Assembly (NCBI GenBank): GCA_017311315.1
Contig: CM029664.1
Span: forward strand, 43,034,640 to 43,098,639
Length of the DNA: 64,000 nt
Reading direction: 5' to 3'
Origin: Dendrocalamus latiflorus
Taxonomy: Eukaryota > Streptophyta > Magnoliopsida > Poales > Poaceae
Below are positions 46,101-58,330 of this stretch, in pieces; position 1 is the first letter of the stretch; each line of letters starts with the position of its first letter. Below the pieces are notes generated by a model. It worked only from the letters and a program-made list of their open reading frames with translations. It had not been told where the DNA came from and ran no database searches. Position numbers and translations under genes: made by a program.

Positions 46101-49100
46101 TTTTGACAGAATGTAATCTCTATTTGATATTTGTATTTTGAGTTTATATGCCTAGTCAAATAAGAAAATACAAATGGCTCCAGTCTTTTCTGGAATACCA
46201 TTCTGGCTAAATATGCAAATAATGCCTCCTGTCTTTTCTTGAATAACGTGCCTAATTAGTTAACATGACAATTTGACTGGATGTCCTGCTTTTCCACAGG
46301 TTCTTAAAGAAAGCTTCAAAATTTATTGCGCGATAAACGATGGAATTATCAACCTTGTTGATAAGGTATATTAATTTTCAGTAATAGCAAATTTTTTCAT
46401 GTTATCATGATTTATGTGCATTCATTTAAATTTTTGGTTGCTGAACAACTATGTAGTTTTTCGAGATGCCAAGACACGAAGCACATAAAGCCCTTGAAAT
46501 TTACAGGAGGGCTGGCCAGCAGGTAATTCTACAGTATAATAGCACGAAATTTATCTTAACTCAAAGAGGATCAAGATGATAGCAATTGTGTGTGGTTATA
46601 TATATGGTATTCTTACTGCAACTTCTTTGATGCTTCAGGCTGGAAGCCTATCTGACTTCTACGAAAATTGCCGGGGACTAGAACTCGCGAGAAATTTTCA
46701 GTTTCCCACTTTGAGGGAGGTGAGATTTTGTGTTCACCGTGTAATCTTTCACTGTGTACTATCAGATATATCACTGTAGTCAAATTTGATTTTTTTTTTC
46801 AGCCGCCACAAACATTCCTTTCAACCATGGAGGAGTATGTGAAGGAGGCTCCGCGTATGGTTCCAGTTAAGGAGCCCTTGGTTAGTAACTGGCTAAAAAA
46901 ACTTCTTAGATTTCTTTTTCCTTTTTTGATACCATAACCTACATAGATTTCTGTATGATAACTTTACATCTTTATTCTAACAACTAGCGGCCTTGGTGAT
47001 GGTGTTTGTGCAAGCCTTTCTTTGCCATCTTGGTCTTACGTTAGAATGGAAGAAAATTATGTATAAGAAATATACACAGAACGCACTTGGTACTCCTTCA
47101 TGTCTACAAAATGCATTTTATTTAAAGAGATTTTTGTTGTATTTTATGTCCACGATATGATCTTGAGAAAAACAATGCAACCTTGATTAAACCCAACTTA
47201 ATAGAGAATAAGTCCAACCTTGATTAAACCCAACTAATAGAGAACAAGTTAAACAAAGTAAAATTTCACTGTTGAAATGAATCATCTGCTAATTTGAAAA
47301 TTGAGTGTGTCAACAAAATGGTGTAATTTTTTTTACGAAACATGTATTATATGTGTATGCTTACTAGCACCCAGATAGATTACCATTTTGTAGTGATCCT
47401 TGTGTCACCAGTGTGAAATAATCACATGCTGGTTTTGTACCACTTAAGAAATCTACTGATTGCTGGAATGGATTCTTAAATCTGGGAATTTGTTATTTTA
47501 TCAGGAGTTTCCTGAGAGGCTTCTTCTGACATACAAACCAGAAGAATCAGAAGAAATTCCTGAGCCTGTCCCTGCCGAGGAAGAAAAACCACAAGTCAAA
47601 GAACCTGCTGCAGTACCATCTTCTACTGAAGTAGTTTCACCTCCTCCCAAGGCTGAGGTCGCAGATACCGGTGATTTACTGGTAAGTAGAATGAATCATT
47701 TACTGAATGTTGCATTAATGCATCTTTCACAATCTAATGTCATATCTGCTCCTAGGGATTAAGTGGTCCAAACCCTAGTGTATCAGCAATAGAAGAAAGC
47801 AACGCTTTGGCCTTGGCTATAATTCCGACAGGTAATTAGTCATCCTTTAATTCATAGTGATGTTTGCCATGAACCTTAAGTTAAGTAATTCTGAAAACTG
47901 TCTGCATATATACAACAGGTGCTGATACTTCAGCAACTAGCACAGCTACAATGCAAGATAAAGGATTTGATCCAACAGGATGGGAACTTGCTCTTGTTAC
48001 TACCCCGAGCAGCAACACAAATTCACTGTCTGTGGATAGTAATTTGGTTGGTGTCTTCTCTCTTTCTCTGAGGATATTTATCTTCCTGTTGGTTAGCCCT
48101 ATGTTTCAACTCTGGATCTGGAAACTGCTATGCTGCCGCTACAGGTTTCCTGCAAGTTTGTCACAGTTTTGGGCTGGGTAAGGTTCTAGCCATAGCCCCC
48201 AAATCTCGGTGAGTGGCTGAAAACCAGCAGTCCTGGTTGATTGTCGGTGAAAACCTGGAGCAATGACTACCTAATTCCTTTTATATCCTCGCCAAAAAAA
48301 ACTTATTATATCAAAATGCATTTACATGAAAGAAAAATTGAAACGTTCTTAATTGGTGTGGATCACCAATAAATCAGTATAACTCGCAGAAATCCTTCAT
48401 GTTTACCTCATGGAATCTTGGGCAAATCTGCAGACTGGTGGTACAAAGCTGGTTTAACTCATCCTATACCTGCAACCATGCAATATCTCATCCTGATAAT
48501 GTTGGACTGGTGTTTTTTGTTGTGGGAAAAAGGCATTCTGGTCCCTGAACTTTGAGCTTGGGAGCATTTTAACACCTACATTTTCCAGAGGTGCATTTGG
48601 ACCCCCTCAATTTTGGGGGTGAATGCAAATTAACCCATCTGCAAAGTTCCACAAGTCTCCAAATCACTGACAAAAGGTGTCAGATTTCAGAGTGGACCTT
48701 GCGTTGACAGCCACTTCTGCTAGTTCCCTTAGAAAGTCTTGTTAAATTTTGTAGATGAAGTTCTACCTATTTGCAGTTTACCTTTCGTGGTGACAAAATC
48801 TGCGCTAACAAGTGTTCTAGTACTTTTTGCACCCCTACAATTACTGTAGGCTGCCGCAAATGTTGTTCCATGTTTTATACTTGCTGTTTCAACTACAAGC
48901 ATCTGTAAACAAAATATCTGGTAAAGGCTTGCAGCTGGATGAATGTATGGAAAACAATAAATAAATTTCTTACTTTGAGTATATCTTTCTCTTGTGAGAG
49001 TTATAATGTGCGGTTTTTACTTTACCATGGCTCTAGCTGACCGTCAAAATTTGTCAATCTTATTTCTGCTTGCAGGGTGGTGGGTTTGACAAGCTCACAT

Positions 49101-49435
49101 TGGACAGCCTATACGATGAGGGAACCTACAGGCAGATGCAGCAGCAGCAGCTATACAGCTCAACACCTCCCAATCCCTTCATGGCGAGTGATCCATTTGC
49201 GGTGTCGAATCAAGTAGCTCCCCCACCGTCTGTCCAAATGGCCGCCATGGCCCAGCAGCCCCAGCAGATGGCCATGATGATGCAACCAAATCCCTTCGGA
49301 CCACCAATGCAGCCACAGCACGGGGGCATGGCTCCCGCACCAAATCCCTTCCTCGATGCTGGCTTCGGCCCTTTCCCGGCAGCAAATGGAATGCACCCGC
49401 AAGCCAACCCGTTTGGAACCGCGCAACTTCTATAG
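43124..49435 (+). CDS. ANTH-domain clathrin assembly protein (AP180/CALM type), complete, 15 exons
   Basis: Such proteins bind PI(4,5)P2 and clathrin/AP2 at the plasma membrane or trans-Golgi network and help build coats. Exons: 43124-43213, 43387-43456, 43647-43744, 44930-45068, 45177-45304, 45442-45534, 45664-45714, 46300-46365, 46457-46522, 46639-46719, 46803-46880, 47505-47681, 47756-47831, 47919-48046, 49076-49435. All borders are GT-AG and all phases agree, giving 566 residues. The N-terminus (MSALESWRKAYGALKDTT) opens the ANTH domain, which ends near residue 295. The lipid-binding K-x9-K-x-R-H motif is K38...K48, R50, H51. The tail is Pro/Glu-rich then Gln/Met/Pro-rich, with four NPF motifs (480, 519, 537, 558) and one DPF (486), typical docking motifs for EH-domain and adaptor proteins. 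Closest remembered type: the plant clathrin assembly proteins of the At2g01600/At1g14910 group. Confidence 0.95.
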
Positions 49436-49700
49436 CTCACAGTTACATATACAAGATGGGCAATCTATATAGAGTTACATATTGCGTGTCGAGAAATGCG
49501 ATTTTTCATGTGATACAATGTCATGCCAACTTTGTGTTGGCCTCGCTTAGGCGTCGGCCGCTTGGCCATTCTTGTGTAGCTCGCGCTTGTATTAAATCTG
49601 CTGTGTATTTGGTTTTTCACCATTTGGGGCGGCCATGGGACCCTCCTTGTAAAGAAATTTGTTGTTGCCGAATTGAGTCTTCTTAATTTCGTTTTTCTTG
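49436..49700 (+). other. Likely 3' untranslated region of the ANTH-domain gene
   Basis: Follows the TAG at 49433-49435. GTATTAAATC near 49590 and the T-rich stretch from 49690 are plausible end-formation signals; no exact cleavage site can be given. Confidence 0.45.
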
Positions 49701-50785
49701 TTTTTTGTTTAGGTTTTTCCCTTATTCATTTGTATTGTATGTTATAACTTTTTATATATTTTTAAAGTTAATTATGCTAAAAATGCTATCAATAATTACA
49801 GTATATTTTTGGTCGTCATAGTGTAAAGAACCTATAAGCCAGAGCTTTTAGGCTCAAATGGCCGCTATCTTAACATTACATGCCAATAGAAAGGTAGTAG
49901 GATACTAGGAAGCACAGGGGTTATATGTCAGTACTGGTGGTGCGTTCCCGCGGTAATGCAAGAATCCCTCAAGTGTTTTGTACTCGATTGTGAGGAACAC
50001 GGGAGGACTGGAAATATATTCTTTCTTGGCGGGTGGAAATGCTTTCAGGACTTGTTTGTTGCTTTTCCTCCCAATTTTGTTGAGGTTCAAGTTATTCTGT
50101 TTAAGCTCTGCTAAAAGCAGAGAAAAAGAAGACTGATTTACCCCCGCCCCCCCCCCCCCCCCCCCCCCCCCCGGGGGGCGCGGGGACAAGCCATGTCCTG
50201 TGTGGTCAGTAGCACGCCGGCAAAAACGACACGAGCGAAACTCCCTGAGCACCGAAGCAGGTGGGGCACTGATGTGATCTTTTTTAGCGATTGATGAGGT
50301 GAACTTTACTCGTGCATGTGAGCGGAGGAATCTACTGCCAGTCAGCTGTCACTTTTGATCTACTAATAGTAAAAAAAACTTCACTTTTGTTAACCGTCTA
50401 ATAAATGGATACCGATATATGTCAGTGTTACTACCGCCACGAGGTGGCGCGTCGATGCAAATCTCAACTTCGCTAGTTGGTCACTAGGTGGTGAGGAACG
50501 ACAACCAGCACGTGGCAGAGCTCAATTTTTTTCGACGTCAAGATCTGTCATTTGTCAGACGAGCACTACGTGGCGAGATGCCCTATAGCAGCCGTAAACG
50601 TACCCGACGAGTTCTGCTCCACTCAATCGGATCAGACGTATGTGGCGTGCATGAGACGACGTAGGATAGTGCCACCTGGAGGGTTTGGTTTGGTCACTCG
50701 TAAAGCATTTCACAAGGAAGAGATCGTGGCGCTAGGTCGCGTGATGCGGTGGACCGTGGAGGTGATGTGAGAGGATAGCAAAAAC
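49701..50785. other. Intergenic stretch with a long C homopolymer
   Basis: No gene recognised. It contains the 26-base C run at 50147-50172 and otherwise shows nothing with clear boundaries. Confidence 0.4.
50141..50178 (+). repeat. C homopolymer followed by G run
   Basis: Five C, one G, then 26 C (50147-50172) followed directly by six G. Such a tract can form i-motif or quadruplex-like structures, and its length is unreliable in any sequencing read. Confidence 0.9.
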
Positions 50786-51870
50786 ATCTTAAAAACAAGT
50801 AACTGTGAGTATGATGGAAGGGAACGAAAAAGAATTTTGTGTGGTGTCATGAGGATTAAAGGTTTGGTGGGAAGGAGGTTGAGCAAATATCGTGAGAGAG
50901 GAAGAATTGGCGATTAATGGTGTTGTCGAATTCTTTTCCATTATCGCATTAGATAAATTCGATGGGAGAAGAGAAGTGGATGGAAATATAGTTTTGGAAA
51001 TGGACAAAGGTGGTATGGATGCCGGCCTTGGATCTAAGGGAAAACTCCAGAGATAGTGAGAATAATCATCCAAAATGACTAGATATAACTTATAGCCAGA
51101 TATACTAACAGTGGGTGATGTCTAAATACCACAATGTAAAAATCTCAAAAGGACACAGTTTTTGACAACGAATGAGAGAAAGGGAGCTGTGGAGCTGTGC
51201 ACCGTTGACATGCATCGCAAAGGGTAGAATTATGTGACTGTTTATTACTAGGAATTGAAAAGGTTTGAAGCAAATGGGAAACTGTAAAATTATTTGGATG
51301 GGCCAAACGGCGATGCCGACGGAGGCAGCAAAAGTGGTGAGAGCTATCAGTAGAGTCATGGCAGCATTGGCACATAGGGGGTACAAGTTATTCATGCTAT
51401 TGCACTGAAGAATCACCTCCTGAGTGGGAAGATCTTTTACAGACAAATCAAAAGGATCAAATTCAATGGAACATTGGTTATCAATGGTAAATCGATGCAC
51501 GGAGATGAGATCCTTGATAAACCCAAATGCAGCAACTAGGCTTCATCCTAAGCACCATCTCGTAGCAAGTAACCAAATCGCCCTCACCTTGAAGAATCGT
51601 GTTTCCTTGCCTTCGAGGACTTAAGTTTGCCTTACCCCGGCATCCACCGTCCATCAAATCCAACGTCTCTCATTTGTTTGGTCCCACAATGAGAATAAAA
51701 AATGCCTTGTGCCTTTTCTCTCCAATCGAGCTGAGCTCCACAGCGTATTCTTCATCTTCTCCGTTGAAACAAGGGATGGAGGCCATGAATTTCCTTTTTA
51801 CAGGAACACCTGCAAGACTTGCAAGTGGCCATGACATTCGTTACTTCTCTTCCATGGTTCTTTAAATGTT
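50786..51870 (-). pseudogene. Degenerate Copia retrotransposon pol fragment
   Basis: Minus-strand frames read, in order, a pre-integrase-like block (CSIEFDPFDLSVKDL, CDACQR, PQLPFSHSLS) at about 51105-51470 and then an integrase start (DDYSHYLWSFPLD) at about 50990-51073. In intact grass Copia elements a Cys/His gag-pre-integrase region stands just before VDDYSHYLWTFPL, so order and wording agree. Frames are broken by several indels, and neither gag, reverse transcriptase nor LTRs are seen. It is an old fragment lying between the ANTH gene and the phosphoethanolamine methyltransferase gene. Confidence 0.7.
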
Positions 51871-52709
51871 AAATCTAATGATACTAAAGAGGAAATTACA
51901 GTTCGTTGCTAAGAACCGTTATTTTAAGCTATGACTTATAATTTGTGTTATGGCTTATTAGTCTAATAAATAGCGGTTGCTATAGAAAATCGAAACCACA
52001 AGTTAACTGAAAAACCAAAAAAATAGCGCCTAAACAATCTCTGCTCCGGAATGGATTTAAAGAATGAGTTAGGCCTTTTAAGTATGGCAACATTAGACTT
52101 TGGTGTTGAATTATGCCGGTGAAAGGGCTGTTTCTTTTGACTGTGATTTTTAGTTGATTATGAGAAAAATTGAAGGAATAAGGAGTACTTATGTTAAAGA
52201 ACCACTCCGTTTAAGTGGCTCATATAGTGAGTTCTATAACAACGTATATGAATTATCTTGAGAAATTATCGTGTTCAAAAGTTGATTTTTATAAGTTATA
52301 TCTATGGCTCTACCTGTTGGATCCGCCGTCCATCGAGTTGTTCTCATCGACGATCACCACAGGAAGGCGTCGCAGCCGAACTGTGCCCCCTGCCAAGCGT
52401 CCTCTACACCCCGGCGGCTGACGTTCTCTCCTCCGGCGTTGTTGCTTCGTCCTCCGGCGGCGGCTGGAGGACTACTGGACGCAGAGAAGGAAGCAGGAGC
52501 AGCGACGGAGCGAGGAGCGTGTTAGATCTTGATGATGGTGGATGCTTTGGGGTAAAGGCAAAAAACAGACCAGCTCAGCCAAAACGACAAAAAGAAAAAG
52601 GAAAAGAAAAGAAAAAACGCCGATCCACGGATCCGGTATCCACGCACGGGGAGGCCCCACGCGCGCAGATCTCACGGTGGATCGCTCGCCCGATACCCTC
52701 CCTCCCGCC
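51871..52709 (+). other. Promoter-side region of the phosphoethanolamine methyltransferase gene
   Basis: AT-rich to about 52300, then GC-rich with open frames that have no domain. No bounded repeat was recognised. Ends at the TATA box at 52710. Confidence 0.45.
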
Positions 52710-52718
52710 TATATAAAA
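52710..52718 (+). promoter_or_regulatory. TATA box of the phosphoethanolamine methyltransferase gene
   Basis: TATATAAAA set in C-rich sequence (CCTCCCGCC before it), 261 bases upstream of the main ATG. Expected transcription start near 52740, leader about 230 nt. Confidence 0.8.
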
Positions 52719-52812
52719 CCTCTTCTACCCGTGGCCTTGCCCCTCCCACCTCCACTCGTCGCAGTTCACACCTCCTCTCTGTCCTTCCAACCTCGCCGTG
52801 CTCCGGTGGTGG

Positions 52813-52890
52813 ATGCAGCCGCGTGGGCGATCCTTCAACCGCCGCTCCCGGAGCTTCTCCCGCTCCCGCCTCGCCATCGAGGGGTCTTAG
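52813..52890 (+). promoter_or_regulatory. 25-codon upstream ORF in the methyltransferase leader
   Basis: ATG 52813, TAG 52888-52890, 25 residues, very basic (MQPRGRSFNRRSRSFSRSR and a short end). It is the only ATG between the expected transcription start and the main start at 52971, 80 bases downstream. Plant PEAMT genes (XIPOTL1/NMT1 in Arabidopsis) carry a conserved upstream ORF of 25 codons that lowers translation of the main frame in response to choline or phosphocholine; position and length agree here. That this peptide acts in the same way is inferred from family knowledge. Confidence 0.8.
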
Positions 52891-52970
52891 TCCTGCGAAC
52901 CGCGTCCCCCCTCTGAAATCACACGACACGAATAACGGGATTTGATTTTTGGCGGACGAGACTTGCCGAG

Positions 52971-55900
52971 ATGGACGCCGCCGCCGCCGTTGCTGCTAGT
53001 GGTAAGACACGGTGCCCTCTCGCGGAGATCCTCGCGGGTAGGGTCTGATCTGATCGCCATGTGCTTGTCCTCGTTTCTTTTTTTTATTCGGTTTGGGAGA
53101 AGAATCGAGCACGTGGTGTGCGGATCTCTGTTTGTGGGAAACGGAATGATGGGTGTTGCGTTTGAGCGCGTGTTGCAGGGGAGCTGGTGGAGAGGGAGGC
53201 ACAGAAGAGCTACTGGGAGGAGCACTCCAGGGACCTGACCGTCGAGGCCATGATGCTCGACTCCCGCGCCGCCGATCTCGACAAGGAGGAGCGCCCCGAG
53301 GTGATAGCATCATGCCGTCGACTCGTTTCCTCTCCGTTGTTTACCGATCAGTAGAGTAGTGTTTAGTGCTTTGTGTGAAATACGCTGCTCTTTCCCCGTT
53401 GTGTAGTGATTACTACTACTTTTTACTGGTTCTTTGTGCGAATACGCGATCATTTTGGTTCTTCAATTGTCAATCTGCCTGGATCTGGGGAGCATGTGTA
53501 CGCTTTTGGCGTTCCCCCAAGTAGTGGTAATATCTAGAAGAGGCGTGGTGAAATGATTTCTACAATTGTTCAGCACAAGTGTGCTGACTGAGACTGGAGA
53601 GGCTGATGCTGACACTTTTTGGGTATCCTCAAGAGTCAAAGTGATTTGGCTCAAGGAAATTGCGCGTCCACTTGACGTGACGTTGACGCCAAACCTTAAC
53701 TATTAGTGCGAGAACTATTTAGTTGTTTTCCCTTTCCAGACTAGAGAAAATACCAGTATCCTAGATTTTTTACTCTGATCAACTGTGATCAGCAAACTTG
53801 TTTGCTTTGGATCAGTAAACTCGCTTGCTGAGGCTGGTTGTTAAAATACAGTCATTACAGTGTTCTCAGAAATGCTGAGCACGGTATTTTTTGTTGTTTT
53901 GTGAGACTGTATGATATAAACGTAGTTTGATTTGACAACAAAAGTACTTACTTTAGCATTTTTATGGGACTGCTCACATGAGAATATGTTCTTGTAACTG
54001 TTCCGAATATTACGCTGTTCAGGCGATTTGGATTGTGCCCTCTTGTGACGGATGTTCCCATAAAGTTCTTTTTCAATTCTAAGTGCCTACTCTCTACGTT
54101 CTGCACTGTAAAATATTGATGTTTTTCACAAAAGTTATTTACCTTGAACAGCAAGAATTGAAAATTGGAAATCCATGGGATCATTGCACTTGTATTTGTT
54201 TTGGTAGAGGAACCTTGACTTTTCTAGTGGGATATTCCTAATTCTTGAGAGTAGCACTTCCATGCTTTTTTCTCTTATAAGGGTAGCATTAATCTCAAAA
54301 CACACGAAGAGATAAGTAATATCTATCCACCATTTATTGTGCTTTAAAAATTATACAAATCACTATTGAGAAGCATATAAGTACCTCTCAATTTTTTATC
54401 TGTGAATAATACAGGTTTTTTGGATTCCTGAACTTCACAGGAAGTCTGACTGATCAATTTCATTATGCAACTATGGTATTTCTTGTTTAGTGTAACATCT
54501 GGAAATAACATTATGACATTGAGAACTAAAGCTCAACATTCATGTCTTCCTTCCGGGATTTTTTTTACCGGATTCTTGTATTTGAACAGAGAGCATATAC
54601 TAGATACACTGAGGACTTGAACAATATGCAGTTCCCACATTGGGTTGTCACGACTTTTGCATATTACAACATATTTTCCCAGACCTGTGGTGTCAACATT
54701 TTCATATGGTTCTGCCATCCTTCTGCAGATACTGTCTTTACTTCCTCCATATGAAGGCAAATCAGTACTGGAGCTGGGTGCTGGAATAGGTCGCTTTACT
54801 GGAGAACTAGCTAAAACAGCTGGGCATGTTCTTGCAATGGATTTCATTGAAAATGTGATTAAGAAGGTCTTAACATTTAAAACTTCTTCTGATTTCTTTA
54901 AAAGCATGTTTGGCAGCTTAAATGTGATGGCCTTCTTATAAGCTGCGCACACATGCTATGTCTTGTTCATTGAGTTCTTTTTATATATTTTTTTCCTGTA
55001 GAATGAAAGCATAAATGGACACTACAAGAACGTCTCCTTTATGTGTGCTGATGTTACATCTCCGGACTTGATGATTGAAGATAACTCCATTGATCTGATA
55101 TTTTCGAACTGGTTACTGATGTATCTATCAGATGAGGAGGTAATAAGCAGGCAGTACTTGCAAACCTTGATATCTTGTCTTATTCTTTGAATAGATAAAC
55201 ACATTTTAGGTCTGTAGTAATCCTTCATCGCCCAGCTGATATATTCTTTATAAAATGAACCCTGGTTTAGAAAAACCTGAATTGCCGACGTTGCCTAGAT
55301 GGGTTGAATTTGCTGTTGGCATTTGTTAAACTGCGGTATGTTTTGGTTGTCTGTCTCATGAGTGTAGGTTGAGAAACTAGTAGAAAGAATGGTAAAATGG
55401 TTGAAGGTTGGTGGCTATATCTTCTTTAGGGAATCTTGTTTCCATCAATCTGGAGATTCAAAAAGGAAAGTGAATCCAACACATTATCGGGAACCAAGGT
55501 TTTATACTAAGGTAACAATGCAGACTCTTCTGCTATTCCTTCTTCTATCATTTTAATCTTGGACTTGAGAGTTCAAGGTTTCTGCTTTATTTTAATTTTC
55601 TGTTTTCTGCTAGCCCTATTTCTTTAAACATTACCTACTTCACTGGATATAAATAATAACCCTAATATGTATATCATTGCACAAAGCAGTGTCATTATTT
55701 TTGTGACAATGTTATTCAGAATCCCCCTTTTTTTTGGTTTTCTTAGCAATGCTTGCCAATAAAATGATGCTGTACTCTTTTTCTTCAAAATAGCTAACTA
55801 TTTGATTTACAAATAGGTGTTTAAAGAGTGCCATGCCTTTGATCAAGATGGGAATTCCTTTGAATTGTCTCTACTTACTTGTAAGTGTATTGGAGCTTAT

Positions 55901-58041
55901 GTGAAAAACAAGAAAAATCAAAACCAGGTACTTCTATGCCCTTGCACGCTTGCATACACATGTACTTTCCATGGTCTAGTGAAATTATTGATGGACATGA
56001 CTCCATTCTTTTGTAGATATGTTGGCTATGGAAAAAGGTCGATTCAACAGAAGATCGTGGATTTCAAAGATTTCTGGATAATGTGCAGTACAAAACCAGT
56101 GGAATATTACGCTATGAGCGTGTTTTTGGAGAAGGTTTTGTGAGCACTGGTGGAATTGGTGAGTGCATACATATCCTTCTGTCATTATGAAATCTTTGAT
56201 ATTCTAATTTGTAATATGATCTTAAAACTGTTTATTTATCATCGTTTAACAGAGACTACAAAAGAATTTGTGGATAAGCTGGACCTTAAACCTGGACAGA
56301 AGGTGCTTGATGTTGGTTGTGGCATTGGGGGCGGTGATTTTTATATGGCCGAAATGTATGATGTTCATGTTGTTGGTATTGATCTTTCCATAAACATGGT
56401 GTCATTTGCACTTGAGCGTGCTATTGGTCGCAAGTGCTCAGTTGAGTTCGAAGTTGCTGATTGCACCACGAAGACATACTCAGAAAATACGTTTAACATC
56501 ATCTACAGCCGTGACACTATCCTTCACATACAAGTACGTTTTAGACATATCATTTACTGTCCATTTGGAGGTTCTGTTGCTTCCTAGTTGATTGAATTAC
56601 ACAGTAATTGTAATCATGCAAAGCATCTCCAGTTGGAAATGGATTTTGTTGGGCAAGCCCTCACAGTTGCCTGTAAATAAGAATTTTTAAATTATTAAAT
56701 GCAAAATTATTGTTCCACCATCTATGTGGCACCCTTTATTTGATGCCAGAATAACATTATTTTGATCAGCGTTGCCTTTTCTTTTGCAGGACAAACCCTC
56801 TTTGTTTCGTAGTTTCTTCAAATGGCTAAAACCTGGGGGTAAGGTCCTAATCAGTGATTACTGTAGGAGTCCTGGGAAACCATCCGAAGAGTTTGCAGCG
56901 TATATTAAGCAGAGGGGTTACGACCTTCATGATGTCGAGGCTTATGGACAGGTGCTTCGTAACTGCACTTTTATATGGTTAATACAGTTGCTTTGATAAA
57001 TGTGTACAGCTGTGCTAACTTTTGTTCATCAAACTATCCAGATGCTCAAGAATGCTGGTTTCCATGATGTCATTTCTGAAGACCGCACTGATCAGGTTAT
57101 CCCCTCTGACAAGCTTGTTGGTTTGCAATTTTGCATGCTCATATTCTCTTCCACTAAGGTTTATACAACAGTTTCTAGGATACTAATCAATGCTCGATGT
57201 TGTATTTCAGTTCCTGAGTGTCTTGCAGAGGGAGCTAGCTGAAGTCGAGAAGAACAAAGATGATTTCCTTGTTGACTTCACCCAGGTGATTTGACAAAGC
57301 CCTTGATAAGTCCAAACATGACCTGACAGTTTAGAAGCTTGCATTCTTTCTTTGTTGCTGGCACGCGCAAGGTTCCAAAACCCGCTACCGGCCTAGGGCC
57401 GGTACCGGTTACCGACCGGTAACCGAAAAAACGGGCCAAATTTCAAGCGTCAAAATTTGAATTTGAAATCGGCAACTGGAAAAACCGGCTAGTTACTGCC
57501 AAAAAAACTGGAGAAAAACCGCTAAAAATCATATTTTCAAATTGAAAATTCCTAATACATTCATGGCAAAAAGTATGAAGTCAAGCACGGAAGGTGTATG
57601 CATCTTCCTAATACATTCCATTAGTGTTAAACAATATAAACATCATTAGGGAAACTAACTGTTACATTCAAAATTTTAAATTTGAATTCCGCCGGTCTAA
57701 TACATTCATGATAAAAAGTATAAAGTCAAGCACAAGAGGTAAATGCATCTTTCTAATACATCTATTAGTGTTAAACAATGTAAACATTATTAGAGAAACT
57801 ATTTTTTACATTCAAAATTTTAAATTTGAATTAAATAAAAAACTACTGGTTTTTATTCTATCAGTTGTCACCGGTAACACCAGTTACCGATGGGATTTGG
57901 AACCCTGGGCAGCCGTATCTAATTCTTAGTTTCATTTATTTTCAGGAGGACTATGACGATATTGTGAATGGATGGAAGGCAAAACTGCAGAGGAGCTCTT
58001 CTGGTGAGCAGAGGTGGGGGCTGTTCATCGCGACCAAGTGA
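52971..58041 (+). CDS. PEAMT: Phosphoethanolamine N-methyltransferase (EC 2.1.1.103), complete, 12 exons
   Basis: This cytosolic enzyme uses S-adenosylmethionine to methylate phosphoethanolamine three times to phosphocholine, the committed route to choline, phosphatidylcholine and (in some plants) glycine betaine. Exons: 52971-53001, 53179-53300, 54729-54866, 55002-55139, 55368-55511, 55817-55927, 56017-56158, 56253-56533, 56790-56951, 57042-57095, 57211-57285, 57946-58041; all GT-AG, all in phase, 497 residues. It has the two tandem methyltransferase domains of plant PEAMT: motif I of the first is VLELGAGIG (residues 64-72), of the second VLDVGCGIGG (293-302). Other family signatures are SYWEEHS, SNWLLMYLSDEE, YIFFRESCFHQSGD and ISDYCRSPGKPSEEF. 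The start follows a short leader with a 25-codon uORF. Intron 11 holds a hAT-like MITE. The length equals the family norm of about 490-500. Confidence 0.97.
57368..57907. mobile_element. hAT-like MITE in intron 11 of the methyltransferase gene (540 bp)
   Basis: Ends CAAGGTTCCAAAACCC and, complemented, CAGGGTTCCAAATCCC. Flanking 8-mers GGCACGCG and GGCAGCCG match at six places. Near the left end CCGGT/ACCGG motifs are dense; near the right end similar motifs recur. The interior is a 145-bp-period duplication. It makes up most of the 660-bp intron and lies well away from both splice sites. Confidence 0.72.
57554..57834 (+). repeat. Two-copy tandem duplication inside the intronic MITE
   Basis: A unit beginning AATACATTCATG and ending near TTTTAAATTTGAATT is present at 57554-57688 and again at 57699-57834 with scattered differences. 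Confidence 0.8.
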
Positions 58042-58330
58042 TGACCCTGATGCGCGACAAATAAAACGGCTTCATTTCATGTGGCCTTTTTATTATATTT
58101 GGTGTTGCATTTGTTATTCTGAACTCAGTGAGCTTGTGTTAGTACCTATCCTATGTCTTGGTGGTTTGAGAAATCTGGCTTTTACGGTCCTGTACTGTTG
58201 TTACTTGTTAGATTATGTGTGATGTACCGCCTATCTGTGAAGTCTAATAAACTCTGCATGGCTTTCCCTACCACCCATGACTTACCTCTTATATATGTGC
58301 TAATTCTTTTCTTTACGGAATTTACTAGTT
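58042..58330 (+). other. Likely 3' untranslated region of the methyltransferase gene
   Basis: AATAAA occurs at about 58061 and again at about 58248 (CTAATAAACTC). Either could direct polyadenylation. Confidence 0.5.
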
